A stretch of DNA of 41,826 bases from an uncultured Clostridium sp. (GTDB lineage: Bacteria > Bacillota > Clostridia > TANB77 > CAG-508). This document shows positions 1 through 7,148 of the stretch, piece by piece; positions within the stretch are counted from its first letter, which is position 1; each line of letters opens with the position of its first letter. The position numbers and the translations under genes were made by a program. The stretch spans positions 1 through 41,826 of the forward strand of contig CAUBRZ010000014.1 in the NCBI GenBank assembly GCA_958438515.1. The letters run 5' to 3'. Under the pieces are notes generated by a model. It saw only the letters and a list, made by a program, of their open reading frames with translations, ran no database searches and was not told where the DNA came from.

Positions 1-13
1 AATTACTTTCATT

Positions 14-352
14 TTATTTTCTCCCTTCTAGTAGTTCTTCTAACTCTAATATTCTCTCATTAATTGCTTTTATTCTGTCTATATATTTTGCTTTATTACA
101 TGTTTTTAACATGTTTTTATATTCTTCTATCTTGTCTTTTACTTTTTGAACTGGAATATAATTTTCTTTAATGTATTGTGGTGTCTCTTCCTTGATTACC
201 TTTTGTCCCTCTAGATTGTCTAATAATTTATTTTTTAATTTTTCATTCTCTTTTTGTAGTTTTTCTATATTTTTTACTAGTAACCTTTTACCATATTGAG
301 TTAATTTATCTTGATATAATAAACTTATTAACTCTTCTAATTTTTCACTCAT
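14..352 (-). CDS. Phage hypothetical protein, coiled coil
   Basis: A 112-residue, highly charged protein with heptad-like Leu/Ile/Lys/Glu spacing across most of its length, so probably a long coiled coil. No catalytic motif, signal peptide or membrane segment is visible. Near residues 65-80 it carries ENYIPVQKVKDKIEEYKNM, and the next gene upstream in the operon carries a closely similar NYIPVSLVEEKIEELNK, so the two are probably tandem paralogues. The start ATG is preceded by AGGAGAAATAAT. It is the last complete gene of a long minus-strand early phage operon within this window. The function is unknown. Confidence 0.7.
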   Translation of the reverse strand: MSEKLEELISLLYQDKLTQYGKRLLVKNIEKLQKENEKLKNKLLDNLEGQKVIKEETPQYIKENYIPVQKVKDKIEEYKNMLKTCNKAKYIDRIKAINERILELEELLEGRK

Positions 353-353
353 A

Positions 354-761
354 TTATTTCTCCTTTTCTAATAGTTCTTGTAAACAATTTTTACATTGAC
401 AAATTATTATAAATCTATTACTATTTACCTTTATTTCATCTTGTAAATCTTCTTCAAGTTGTTTATTTAATTCTTCTATCTTTTCTTCTACTAAAGAAAC
501 TGGTATGTAATTAACTTCATATTCATCTATTTTTGTTAGCATTTTGCTATATTCTTTTTCTAATTTATCTGCTCTTGCTTTTTCTTTTAAATACTTATCT
601 ACTATATTTTTAATGCTTTGTATTTCTTTTTTATAATATTGTATATCTTCATCATTGTCATTTTTTACTTTCATTTGACTGTATATTGCATTAATACAAT
701 CTTCATTTCCTTTTATTATTCCTTCTAATATTTTCATATCTTCTTCTATACTATTTTCCAC
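354..761 (-). CDS. Phage hypothetical protein, coiled-coil paralogue of the neighbour
   Basis: A 135-residue acidic and lysine-rich protein predicted to be largely coiled coil. It shares the NYIPV..V..KIEEL block with the following gene at 14-352, which suggests an internal duplication. The C-terminus has a CxxC pair (CQCKNC) that might bind metal. The start is GTG, overlapping the stop of the preceding gene, with GAGGAGG upstream, so translation is probably coupled. No function can be assigned. Confidence 0.65.
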   Translation of the reverse strand: MENSIEEDMKILEGIIKGNEDCINAIYSQMKVKNDNDEDIQYYKKEIQSIKNIVDKYLKEKARADKLEKEYSKMLTKIDEYEVNYIPVSLVEEKIEELNKQLEEDLQDEIKVNSNRFIIICQCKNCLQELLEKEK

Positions 762-973
762 TACTCGTCCTCCTCAATATCTTCAATGTCCATATTCAAT
801 AAATATTTCCACAACTTCTTTTGTAACCAATTAAATTTTGTAGAAACCTCTATTTTTACATCCGTTCCACCTAATTCCATATTTCCTATTTTTATAATTG
901 ATTTTCCTCGTTTTCTCAAAGATATCGTTCCATAATTTGTATCAGTTGATATTTCTATTTTATTTTCTTTCAC
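761..973 (-). CDS. Phage hypothetical protein, 70 aa
   Basis: A small protein with alternating polar and hydrophobic residues in its first half (probable beta strands) and an acidic tail ending DIEDIEEDE. The start is GTG with AGGAGGTG eight bases upstream, and the stop overlaps the start of the next gene. Its CGG at 864-862 lies out of frame (ACG GAT) and the gene reads through normally, a useful control for the in-frame CGG sites elsewhere. Function unknown. Confidence 0.6.
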   Translation of the reverse strand: MKENKIEISTDTNYGTISLRKRGKSIIKIGNMELGGTDVKIEVSTKFNWLQKKLWKYLLNMDIEDIEEDE

Positions 974-985
974 TTAAAACACCTC

Positions 986-1213
986 CTATTTTGAGCATAT
1001 ATTTAATAATGCTTCTTGATATGCTTCTATTTTCTTTTTCAACTCATGATTTTCTTTTTGCAAGTTGTAATATTCTTTTTTATAGTCTAAATCAACAACA
1101 TTCTTTTTATCTGTTAACTCTCTTATTTGTGTTTGTTGTTTATCTATCATTTCTTTCATATATTCAAAATCACATTCTTTTTGTAATTTATCTATATCCC
1201 CTGGTGTCATCAT
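986..1213 (-). CDS. Phage hypothetical coiled-coil protein
   Basis: A 75-residue Lys/Glu/Gln-rich coiled coil with no other motif. A GTG at 1222 is possible, but the ATG at 1213 has GGGGTGG at better spacing, so I take the ATG. It overlaps the end of the upstream gene by four bases (ATGA type), indicating translational coupling in the phage operon. Function unknown. Confidence 0.55.
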   Translation of the reverse strand: MMTPGDIDKLQKECDFEYMKEMIDKQQTQIRELTDKKNVVDLDYKKEYYNLQKENHELKKKIEAYQEALLNICSK

Positions 1214-1536
1214 TTTATCCACCCCAATTCTTTATACTTTAAATTTATTGCTTGTAGTTCTTCTATTGAAAATTCGTGCCAAATACTAGACCAATAACCT
1301 TGTGCTGCACAATACTTATCCCATTCATTTTTAAATTCTTGTGTATGCCAACTTTCATTATTCGCTACCCACATAGCTTCTGTTGCATGAAATGTCTTCT
1401 TAAATTCTCTTTTATCAAAAGTTAAGCTTACACTAAATGTTTCTCTTTCATATTTATAAATAATTGTTTCTTCATTATCTAAATATTTTATATATCCTAT
1501 ATCATTCAACATCTCATCTGCTGTGTTTTCTTTCAT
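1210..1536 (-). CDS. Phage hypothetical protein, 108 aa
   Basis: A soluble, tryptophan- and histidine-containing protein with no recognised domain. The middle region is aromatic-rich (AMWVANNESWHTQEF, then YWSSIWHEFSIEEL), suggesting a compact globular fold. AAAGGAGTG precedes the ATG. It sits in the minus-strand early phage operon between other small unknowns. Function unknown. Confidence 0.6.
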   Translation of the reverse strand: MKENTADEMLNDIGYIKYLDNEETIIYKYERETFSVSLTFDKREFKKTFHATEAMWVANNESWHTQEFKNEWDKYCAAQGYWSSIWHEFSIEELQAINLKYKELGWIK

Positions 1537-1550
1537 TATGTATCACTCCT

Positions 1551-1847
1551 TTAATATCTCGCTAAAAATTCTTTTAATTCTTTTCTTAATGCTTCCCAAT
1601 CTTCTATTTTTTCTAGCAATTTATTTAATTCATCTTTGGTTAATTTTGTGCAATCCCAGTTAGTCTCATCAAAATCATAACAACTACAATGAGATCCTTC
1701 TACTAAAACAAATTCATTATATTCTGTATCAGGCATATATTCTAGCAATAATAACCTTTCCATGTTATAATCTCTTTCACTTGTTGTTGCAAATAATACA
1801 TTATGCATTTTTATATCTGTTTTATTTTTTAAATTATATTTTTCCAT
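1551..1847 (-). CDS. Phage hypothetical protein, 98 aa
   Basis: An acidic protein with HCSCYDFDETNWDCTKLTKDELNK in two stretches near the centre. The three cysteines and a histidine could form a small metal site, and the aromatic residues resemble other phage accessory proteins. The start follows AGGAGTAAATAAGAT. That leader is repeated almost exactly before the next gene upstream, so this pair of genes shares a translation-initiation module. Function unknown. Confidence 0.6.
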   Translation of the reverse strand: MEKYNLKNKTDIKMHNVLFATTSERDYNMERLLLLEYMPDTEYNEFVLVEGSHCSCYDFDETNWDCTKLTKDELNKLLEKIEDWEALRKELKEFLARY

Positions 1848-1850
1848 ATC

Positions 1851-2129
1851 TTATTTACTCCTCTCAAAATATTTTTCAAAATCTTCTTTCTTTATTAATT
1901 CTGCTATAACATAGTCTTCTTTGCTTGTTAAAATCATTTGAAGTATTATTACATCTCTATAATATATATTTTCATCTGATTCGTATTTATAATGTCTAAA
2001 CATTGTTTCCATCGCTGAACCATCTAACCTTAAATGTGCAAACCAACTTTCTTTATATGTTTTATATATTCCACCACTACAAGCATTTATTTTTAAATTT
2101 GTATCTCCTGCATTATAAGTATTAAACAT
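1851..2129 (-). CDS. Phage hypothetical protein, 92 aa
   Basis: A soluble protein without recognised motifs. The start is preceded by AAGGAGTAAATAAGAT, whose AAGGAG is also the last codons of the upstream gene. Three bases separate it from the gene that follows. It has no signal peptide or membrane segment. Function unknown. Confidence 0.6.
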   Translation of the reverse strand: MFNTYNAGDTNLKINACSGGIYKTYKESWFAHLRLDGSAMETMFRHYKYESDENIYYRDVIILQMILTSKEDYVIAELIKKEDFEKYFERSK

Positions 2130-2136
2130 ATCTTAT

Positions 2137-2304
2137 TTACTCCTTTTTATCATATTTATCCAATATCTTTTTATTTTTCATTGCTAAATCAACAACAGGT
2201 TGTAGCAATTTAGCTAATTCACAGCCTATTCTTTCAACTTCTTCTAGGTCTATTCCTTGTTTTGCTAAATCTACTGCAATTTTCATTTTCTCTTCTTCAC
2301 TCAT
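2137..2304 (-). CDS. Small phage protein, 55 aa
   Basis: A 55-residue ORF beginning MSEEEKMKIAVDLAKQG and ending KYDKKE, amphipathic and probably helical, preceded by AAGGAGTAACT. Its last codons AAG GAG TAA supply the ribosome binding site of the next gene, the tight packing expected in a phage operon. Between it and the gene at 2362 are about 57 bases with no convincing gene. Function unknown. Confidence 0.55.
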   Translation of the reverse strand: MSEEEKMKIAVDLAKQGIDLEEVERIGCELAKLLQPVVDLAMKNKKILDKYDKKE

Positions 2305-2361
2305 AGTTACTCCTTTACTACTAAATCTGCTTTGATTAAATCGTATAACACATCTTATTTT

Positions 2362-2571
2362 TTAACATATCTCCTTCCATTTGTCTGCATAGCCTTTTTC
2401 ATATCTAATAGTTTCGATTTTAAAATTATTGCTTTCAGTTTCTATGTGTTGTTCTAATGCCTTCAAACAACTTATACATACTTTTAAATTCTTATTAGGC
2501 AATTTAACTTTTTTTACTTCTTCATCTTTATCTAATTCAACTTTACATATATCACAATATCTTTTTAACAT
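2362..2571 (-). CDS. Phage zinc-ribbon-like protein
   Basis: A 69-residue protein with two CxxC knuckles, CDIC near residue 6 and CISC near residue 33, a treble-clef or zinc-ribbon spacing. AGGAGGAGAATAGAT precedes the ATG. It lies directly downstream of yopX. Zinc-ribbon microproteins are common in phage early operons, and a nucleic-acid or protein-binding role is inferred only from the cysteines. Confidence 0.6.
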   Translation of the reverse strand: MLKRYCDICKVELDKDEEVKKVKLPNKNLKVCISCLKALEQHIETESNNFKIETIRYEKGYADKWKEIC

Positions 2572-2573
2572 AT

Positions 2574-3003
2574 CTATTCTCCTCCTAATAACTCTGGATT
2601 ATTATATATATTACCTATTACTTTTAAAGTATCTATATTTACTGTATATATTAAAAACCATTCTTCATTATCTATATCTTTTATTTTTTTGCCTTCAATT
2701 TCAAAAGGTTTTATATAAAAAGCTCCATCTATAAATTCAACTGTTCCTCTTCCAACTTTTGTATCAAAGTTTCCAGTAAATACATCATAAGAAAACTCTA
2801 TTATATCTCCGTTCATATATTTCTTTTCCGTTTTTATCGTGTAGTCCTGTGTATTGCATTAATTCAACATCATCTTTTCTCAAAAAATAATCTTTGCTGG
2901 GTATTCCTATACTTAAGTCGTTACTAAACATTTGTAAATCATCTACTATTTCCATGTATTTCTCTTTTTTATTCCATGCTCTAAACTTTATCTCTCTATT
3001 CAT
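2574..3003 (-). CDS. yopX: YopX family phage protein, joined by +1 shift at CGG
   Basis: The N-terminus MNREIKFRAWNK and the later YTGLHDKNGKEIYEGDII are hallmarks of YopX proteins, a widespread phage family of unknown role. As written, the frame reaches GAA CGG AGA at 2811-2809 and runs into IYERRYNRVFL and a stop. If the C at 2811 is skipped, the next codon is GGA (Gly65) and the conserved IYEGDIIEFSYD follows, giving 142 residues. The downstream half also appears as an ORF from an internal ATG, but that start lies inside the conserved block. The gene is otherwise intact, starts after GGAGGAGAAG and overlaps its upstream neighbour. It is one of fourteen genes with this CGG signature. Confidence 0.85.
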
Positions 3004-3181
3004 CTTCTCCTCCTACTTTATAGCAATTAGCCATTTTTCTTTCTCTGTAAATTCTCTGATATTCCTTGTTGTATAATTTCTCACAGTCTTTGCAATAACA
3101 GTTATATCTGTCTTGCTTTTTCATATATCTAAATTCTGTCTCTTCTTTATATGCTCCACACATACTACATTTTCTCTTCAT
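2996..3181 (-). CDS. Phage zinc-finger-like protein, 61 aa
   Basis: A basic 61-residue protein with CSMCG at residues 5-9 and CYCKDC around residues 28-33, a four-cysteine zinc site followed by a Lys/Arg-rich helix (YQRIYRERKM). The layout suggests nucleic acid binding, and similar small proteins sit beside HNH nucleases and YopX genes in Firmicute phages. Its end overlaps the yopX start by eight bases. Function inferred only. Confidence 0.6.
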   Translation of the reverse strand: MKRKCSMCGAYKEETEFRYMKKQDRYNCYCKDCEKLYNKEYQRIYRERKMANCYKVGGEDE

Positions 3182-3200
3182 AGTTTTCTCCTGTACTATT

Positions 3201-3531
3201 CTATTTAATTATTCTTAATTCCAAATCTGGATAAACTTTTTCAAATATTTTATGTTTTAATTTGAATACATCTGTCTGTATTCCTTTTACATCTTCAACT
3301 ATTGTTTTACCGTTTTTCTATGTACTTAAAGTCTGCTATATACTCAATTTTTCTGAAAGTTCTTCCGTTTTTCTTAAAACCATCTTGTAGCAAAAATCGT
3401 GGTTGTAATTCTAAGTTGCTTATTTTCCCTGCTTTTAGTAATAGTTTTAATTCTTTATATCTATTTCCTTCTTTCTTGCTATCAAATTCTTCTCCATCTA
3501 CTATTACTTTTTTATTTCTGTATTTGTTCAT
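3201..3531 (-). CDS. DUF1064 family phage protein, joined by +1 shift at CGG
   Basis: The first 73 residues (NKYRNKKVIVDGEEFDSKKEGNRYKEL...ADFKYIEK) match the nuclease-like DUF1064 family, whose members end with a conserved VEDVKG...TDVFKLK...YPD segment. In the written frame the gene stops at once: AAA CGG TAA, with CGG at 3312-3310. Skipping that C gives AAA, GGT, AAA and continues as GKTIVEDVKGIQTDVFKLK, ending PDLELRIIK at a TAG (3203-3201), 109 residues in all. The recovered tail is exactly the family's conserved C-terminus and lies in otherwise empty sequence, so this is one of the clearest cases of the CGG frameshift. The start has GGGGGGC upstream. Confidence 0.85.
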
Positions 3532-3542
3532 CTTTTGCCCCC

Positions 3543-4283
3543 CTAAATTTTATTTATGTCTGTGTCAAAACTTATTTGTCCGTTTGCCAATATTCCATTG
3601 AGCCTGTCTAAACTAATTTTATGATATTTGGGATCTATTTCTATGCCTATAAATTGCCTGTTTAGTTCTTTTGCAGCAACACAGGTTGTCCCACTTCCAC
3701 TAAAACAATCTAGTACTATATCGTCCTTTTGTGTAGTATGTTGTAAATGTCTTCCAACTAATTCAATAGGCTTTATTGTAGGATGTTTATATTTGTCTTT
3801 ATCTCTTTTATTTATCGCACTAGAATACCATTTGCTTTTGTATTCATATCCATTATTAAGTTGAACTCCACTTTCTCTAAAATACAAACAATATTCAATG
3901 TCAGGTAACCATACATTATTTGTAGCTGGTGTCGGATTAGTTTTAGTCCATACTAAGATTTCAAACATATATCCTTTTTCTTTGAAAAATTTTAGTATTT
4001 CATATATTTGTTCTTTACTGCACCAAATAAAACAATTTATTTTTTTAGATATTCTTATAAATTCCTCCAGTATTTTATAATCAATTCCATCTTTAATGTC
4101 TTTTAAATATGTATTATGAACTTTATCTATTCTTCTAGCCAAAGGACTATTTCCTTTTCCTCCATGTGTTATTAAATATGGAATATCTGTATATATACAA
4201 TCAATGCTTTTATCAGGAATATCTTTTATTAATTTATAACTATCTCCTAATGTTATTGTGTTTAACATATCTTCAAATTTCAT
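3543..4283 (-). CDS. Phage DNA methyltransferase (N6/N4 type)
   Basis: This is a 246-residue site-specific DNA methyltransferase of the N6_N4 family. The order is motif IV first (CIYTDIPYL, about residues 29-37) and the SAM-binding motif I near the C-terminus (LDCFSGSGTTCVAAKELNRQFIGIE, about residues 185-210), the beta-class arrangement. The usual DPPY catalytic motif is DIPY here. It probably protects phage DNA from host restriction or marks it, using S-adenosylmethionine. It overlaps the small gene upstream by four bases. No partner restriction enzyme is visible, so it is an orphan enzyme. The target site cannot be read from sequence. Confidence 0.85.
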   Translation of the reverse strand: MKFEDMLNTITLGDSYKLIKDIPDKSIDCIYTDIPYLITHGGKGNSPLARRIDKVHNTYLKDIKDGIDYKILEEFIRISKKINCFIWCSKEQIYEILKFFKEKGYMFEILVWTKTNPTPATNNVWLPDIEYCLYFRESGVQLNNGYEYKSKWYSSAINKRDKDKYKHPTIKPIELVGRHLQHTTQKDDIVLDCFSGSGTTCVAAKELNRQFIGIEIDPKYHKISLDRLNGILANGQISFDTDINKI

Positions 4284-4472
4284 AACTCTAATTTCTCCTG
4301 TATTCCTAAATTTTCTTTTATCTTTGCTATGCTATCTTCAGCAGTTGGTATGTCTACATACTTACAAGTCTTTACTCCTTCAAAATAAGAATTTTCTAAT
4401 TGCTGACATCCTCCACACCAGCCTTTCTCGATAGCTTTAGCACATATTCCGTTCTAATTGTTGATATTTCAT
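4280..4472 (-). CDS. Hidden small Cys-rich phage protein, joined by +1 shift at CGG
   Basis: This gene has no long ORF because the frame breaks after seven codons at GAA CGG AAT (CGG 4451-4449), followed two codons later by TAA. Skipping the C gives MKYQQLEGICAKAIEKG, then WCGGCQQLENSYFEGVKTC, ending IQEKLEL, 63 residues, with its stop overlapping the methyltransferase start (TTATGA). The recovered protein has four cysteines (CxxC plus two) like small phage zinc proteins and fills what would be a 190-base gap in a tightly packed operon. Function unknown. Its existence depends on the CGG rule. Confidence 0.7.
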
Positions 4473-4475
4473 AGG

Positions 4476-4763
4476 CTAGTCCTCTGGCATTTCAAAAACT
4501 GTTGTTTCTTGTAATACATTAGTATATCCATCGCATTCAGCTGTTCTATAATTTCTATAAGATTTTATTATTTCTTGTAATACTTCTTTTGCTCTTTCTT
4601 TTGTTGCATAATGTCCAATAAATAAACCACACACTCCTGTTTCTGTCTCGTTCGTTTCTCTAAATATTATTATTGATTTAAAATCTGTTTCTCTATCTAA
4701 TTCGATAGTTTTTATATTATTAAAATTAACTATTTTATTTTTATCTTGACTTACTATTATCAT
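4476..4763 (-). CDS. Phage hypothetical protein, 95 aa
   Basis: Begins MIIVSQDKNKIVNFNNI, a pattern I recognise from many small Firmicute phage proteins of unknown role. It contains a compact alpha/beta pattern, with a Gly/His region (GLFIGHYATKERAKEVLQEI) around residues 45-65. AGGAGGTAGTT precedes the ATG. No catalytic motif is evident. Confidence 0.65.
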   Translation of the reverse strand: MIIVSQDKNKIVNFNNIKTIELDRETDFKSIIIFRETNETETGVCGLFIGHYATKERAKEVLQEIIKSYRNYRTAECDGYTNVLQETTVFEMPED

Positions 4764-4772
4764 AACTACCTC

Positions 4773-5054
4773 CTAATTTTTTTCTATTAATCTATAAGCT
4801 GTTACATTTCTTTGAGTTTCTTCATCAAATTTCTTTCCATCTTCTTCTATCAAGTGATACTTATCTCTTAATTCATTTAATCTTGGTTGTATATCTTGTC
4901 TTTTCCAACTCTTATTTATTCTCTTTGCTATTTCATTAGCTGTTAGCGTTTCTCCTGTACTTAATATTGCGAGTACTCTTGTATATAAGATTGGTCTTAC
5001 TTCTTCTGTTTTTTCATTACTTTCATGTCTTGTTTGCATTGTTAATATACTCAT
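4773..5054 (-). CDS. Phage winged-helix protein
   Basis: A 93-residue protein whose region from about residue 22 (ILYTRVLAILSTGETLTANEIAKRI) through RLNELRDKYHLIEEDG reads as a winged helix-turn-helix: helix 1, recognition helix with NKSWKRQDIQPRL, then a wing ending in AYRLIEKN. Such proteins often accompany phage replication initiators, and this one lies just downstream of the replication protein. It could be a DNA-binding accessory or regulator. The specific role is unknown. Confidence 0.6.
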   Translation of the reverse strand: MSILTMQTRHESNEKTEEVRPILYTRVLAILSTGETLTANEIAKRINKSWKRQDIQPRLNELRDKYHLIEEDGKKFDEETQRNVTAYRLIEKN

Positions 5055-5069
5055 TTGTTTATCACTTCC

Positions 5070-5643
5070 TTACTTAAATTTCTTATCCATATCTACACTC
5101 ATTAAATCGTAAAATAAATCGTCTTGTTCTTCTTGTGTTAGTAAAGCATAATCTGAACATTCTTTACATTTTGATATGATTCTTGTTTTTTTAGTAAAAT
5201 CTTTTTCGATTTGCTCTTTATATTTATTAAATAAAGTAATATAAATTTCTTTACATTCTTGTTTGTGTTCGCTTGTTGTTCGTTTGTTGTTTAATTCGCT
5301 GTTCATTTCTTCTTTTTTAATTTGGTAATCTTCCCATTTTTCAACAGTTACAATTGAAAATTTGTTGTTCGGTTTGATGTTTAGCATTTTTAGCTCTTTT
5401 AGCACATTTATATACCTATAAACCATGCTCTCCGACATCTGTAACTCTTGGCTTGCCTTCTTTCTACCGAAATACAAATTGTCCTTTTTCTAATAAAACG
5501 CTTTGTTGTCCAACTAATTGCGTTCTTTCTATATGTGTTGCTTTTACTAAACACCAAATCCAAACTTTTAATGCCTTTTCATTTTCCCAAATGGGAGACT
5601 TTAATATTTTTCTATATAACTTTATCCATGTTTCATCTTCCAA
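5070..5643 (-). CDS. Phage replication initiator (DnaD-like N domain), joined by +1 shift at CGG
   Basis: The gene opens at a TTG (5643) behind GGTGGGAGAG and reads EDETWIKLYRKILKSPIWEN...KVWIWCLVKATH, the familiar N-terminus of phage replisome organiser proteins. The written frame stops at TTT CGG TAG (CGG 5469-5467). Skipping the C yields F, G and then RKKASQELQMSESMVYRYIN, a helix-turn-helix that normally follows in the same protein. The complete product is 190 residues with a charged C-terminus (CKECSDYALLTQEEQDD). It would bind the phage origin and recruit host helicase. An ATG at 5477 exists but lies mid-domain with no ribosome site, so the joined model is better. Confidence 0.82.
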
Positions 5644-5698
5644 GTATCTCTCCCACCTTCTTAGTAAAATATAAGGGATAAAACTTATGTCTTACCCC

Positions 5699-6076
5699 TC
5701 AGTTGTTTGCTTTTCCATATTCTTTAATAAATTCTTCTTTTGTTTTGTTGTAATATTTGCACCAAGCTTTTTGTGCTAATTTCTTTAATTGTCTGTTAAG
5801 CTTGTCTCCATTTTTGCCATGTACTCCATTCGTTCCACGATGGTCTTTTCTCATCAAAAATACTATCAAGCCATCATTTATACTCTTTTGTCTGTAAGCC
5901 TTTGAAAAATAAACCTCATGTCTTTCGCAATATATTTCTGTTCTTTTTGTACTGTACAATTTGCTTTTTGGCATAATACAAAATTCTTCTTCTCTTTTTT
6001 GTGCATTTCTTTTTGATTTTTTCTGTATTTTTTTTGGATAAGGATTAAAACTATTGCTTAAATCTGTTACTATCAT
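5699..6076 (-). CDS. Phage protein, HNH-like nuclease suspected
   Basis: A 125-residue very basic protein with the segment TEIYCERHEVYFSKAYRQKS and later MRKDHRGTNGVHGKNGDKLN, followed by KAWCKYYNKTKEEFIKEYGK. The paired histidines in HRGTNGVHG and the CxxH upstream are what is seen in a group of small phage nuclease-like proteins with HNH-type metal sites. I am confident of a real phage gene, less so of nuclease activity. It sits between the replication protein and the homing endonuclease. Confidence 0.55.
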   Translation of the reverse strand: MIVTDLSNSFNPYPKKIQKKSKRNAQKREEEFCIMPKSKLYSTKRTEIYCERHEVYFSKAYRQKSINDGLIVFLMRKDHRGTNGVHGKNGDKLNRQLKKLAQKAWCKYYNKTKEEFIKEYGKANN

Positions 6077-6092
6077 TTCTTATCCCATTCTT

Positions 6093-6602
6093 TCAATAGG
6101 CATATTTCCATTCAAAGTTACCTGCTCTTTTTCTTTTTCCTTTTAATACACTAACAATATTGCCTCTTGAAATTCTTAATTCTTTACTTGCAGATGTTGC
6201 ACTATCCCATATTTTAATCTGAATGTTATTCTTTAATTGAACTATTGGTTTCCTTTGTACTAACCCTTTTCTAGTATTAATTTTTTTATATGTAGAATTG
6301 TATTGATGTGTACAAAATTCTAAATTTGAAACTTTATTGTTTGTTTTGTTTTCGTCTTTATGATTTATTACTGGTAAATTTTTATCATTATCTATAAAAG
6401 TTTCTGCTACTAATCTATGAACTCTCTTTGTACTTTTTATGTTATTTTTTGATAAATCTACTCTTAAATAACCGTCTTTATTTATGCATTGTTTTAAGAT
6501 TTTTCCATTAGTATTATTTCTCTTTAAGCTTCTAACTCTTCCTATATTGCTTACTTGATATAATCCCTCATATCCTTTTATATCTTTCCATATTTCAACC
6601 AT
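6093..6602 (-). CDS. HNH homing endonuclease (NUMOD4 + HNH)
   Basis: A 169-residue protein starting EIWKDIKGYEGLYQVSNIGR, the NUMOD4 DNA-binding motif, followed by the HNH core VHRLVAETFI...INHKDENKTNNKVSNLEFCTH, and a C-terminal NUMOD1-like helix-turn-helix (SATSASKELRISRGNIVSVLKGK). This is the free-standing phage homing endonuclease architecture. Its start overlaps the end of the NinB-like gene by eight bases. It is a selfish passenger that cuts phage DNA lacking it and spreads by repair; the exact recognition site is not visible. Confidence 0.9.
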   Translation of the reverse strand: MVEIWKDIKGYEGLYQVSNIGRVRSLKRNNTNGKILKQCINKDGYLRVDLSKNNIKSTKRVHRLVAETFIDNDKNLPVINHKDENKTNNKVSNLEFCTHQYNSTYKKINTRKGLVQRKPIVQLKNNIQIKIWDSATSASKELRISRGNIVSVLKGKRKRAGNFEWKYAY

Positions 6603-7140
6603 CTTTTTCCCAACTCCTCAACAATGAATCAATCTCATTTTTTGGTTTTGTTTCTATTCCATAAACTTTACAATCTTGTACTACTCCGTCTATAAGTCTT
6701 GCCATTTGCTTACTATTAAACGAACTTGAGCCATAGTAAGCATTAATTATTTTAAACTCTGTACCCCCTATGTATGTTGTATCTGCTATTTCACAAAACC
6801 AAGCTATCCCTTGTGATGTCCACATTTTTTCAAAAGTTTTTATATTTTCTGTTTCTATCTTAAATCTTCTAAATATTCCTAATTCTTTAACTCTTCTTTT
6901 ATATTCTTCAATTGTTTCCCTTTCTGCTAAATCGCATAACTCTTGCAAAAGTTTCCAAAAATAATTATTTGCATTAGTTGTTCTTTTCTTTATGTACCTC
7001 TTTGCTTCTATTTTTAGTTTTAAGCCTTTTAATTGCTCTATGTCTGATAACTTGTCCTTATCATTAATCAAAAAGCTTATTTTAGGTTTTCCTGTGTTGT
7101 AATCTATATTTATTTCTTCTAATGTTCCTGTAGTTTGCAT
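6595..7140 (-). CDS. NinB-like phage recombination protein
   Basis: A 181-residue protein with RTTNANNYFWKLLQELCDLA near residues 54-73 and a C-terminal FNSKQMARLIDGVVQDCKVYGIET stretch, the pattern of NinB/Orf-type recombination mediators in Firmicute phages. In lambda, Orf loads recombinase on single-stranded DNA. Placement beside ERF and DUF1351 genes supports a recombination or replication role. Assignment to the family is from pattern memory, so moderate. Confidence 0.55.
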   Translation of the reverse strand: MQTTGTLEEINIDYNTGKPKISFLINDKDKLSDIEQLKGLKLKIEAKRYIKKRTTNANNYFWKLLQELCDLAERETIEEYKRRVKELGIFRRFKIETENIKTFEKMWTSQGIAWFCEIADTTYIGGTEFKIINAYYGSSSFNSKQMARLIDGVVQDCKVYGIETKPKNEIDSLLRSWEKDG

Positions 7141-7148
7141 TTAACCAC

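Noticed and set aside
898..1242. Plus-strand hydrophobic ORF opposite phage genes
   Set aside because: Antisense shadow of charged coiled-coil genes in AT-rich DNA; many similar ones occur opposite minus-strand genes.
2310..2361. Tiny GTG-start peptide upstream of the 55-residue gene
   Set aside because: Only 14 codons and no clear ribosome site.
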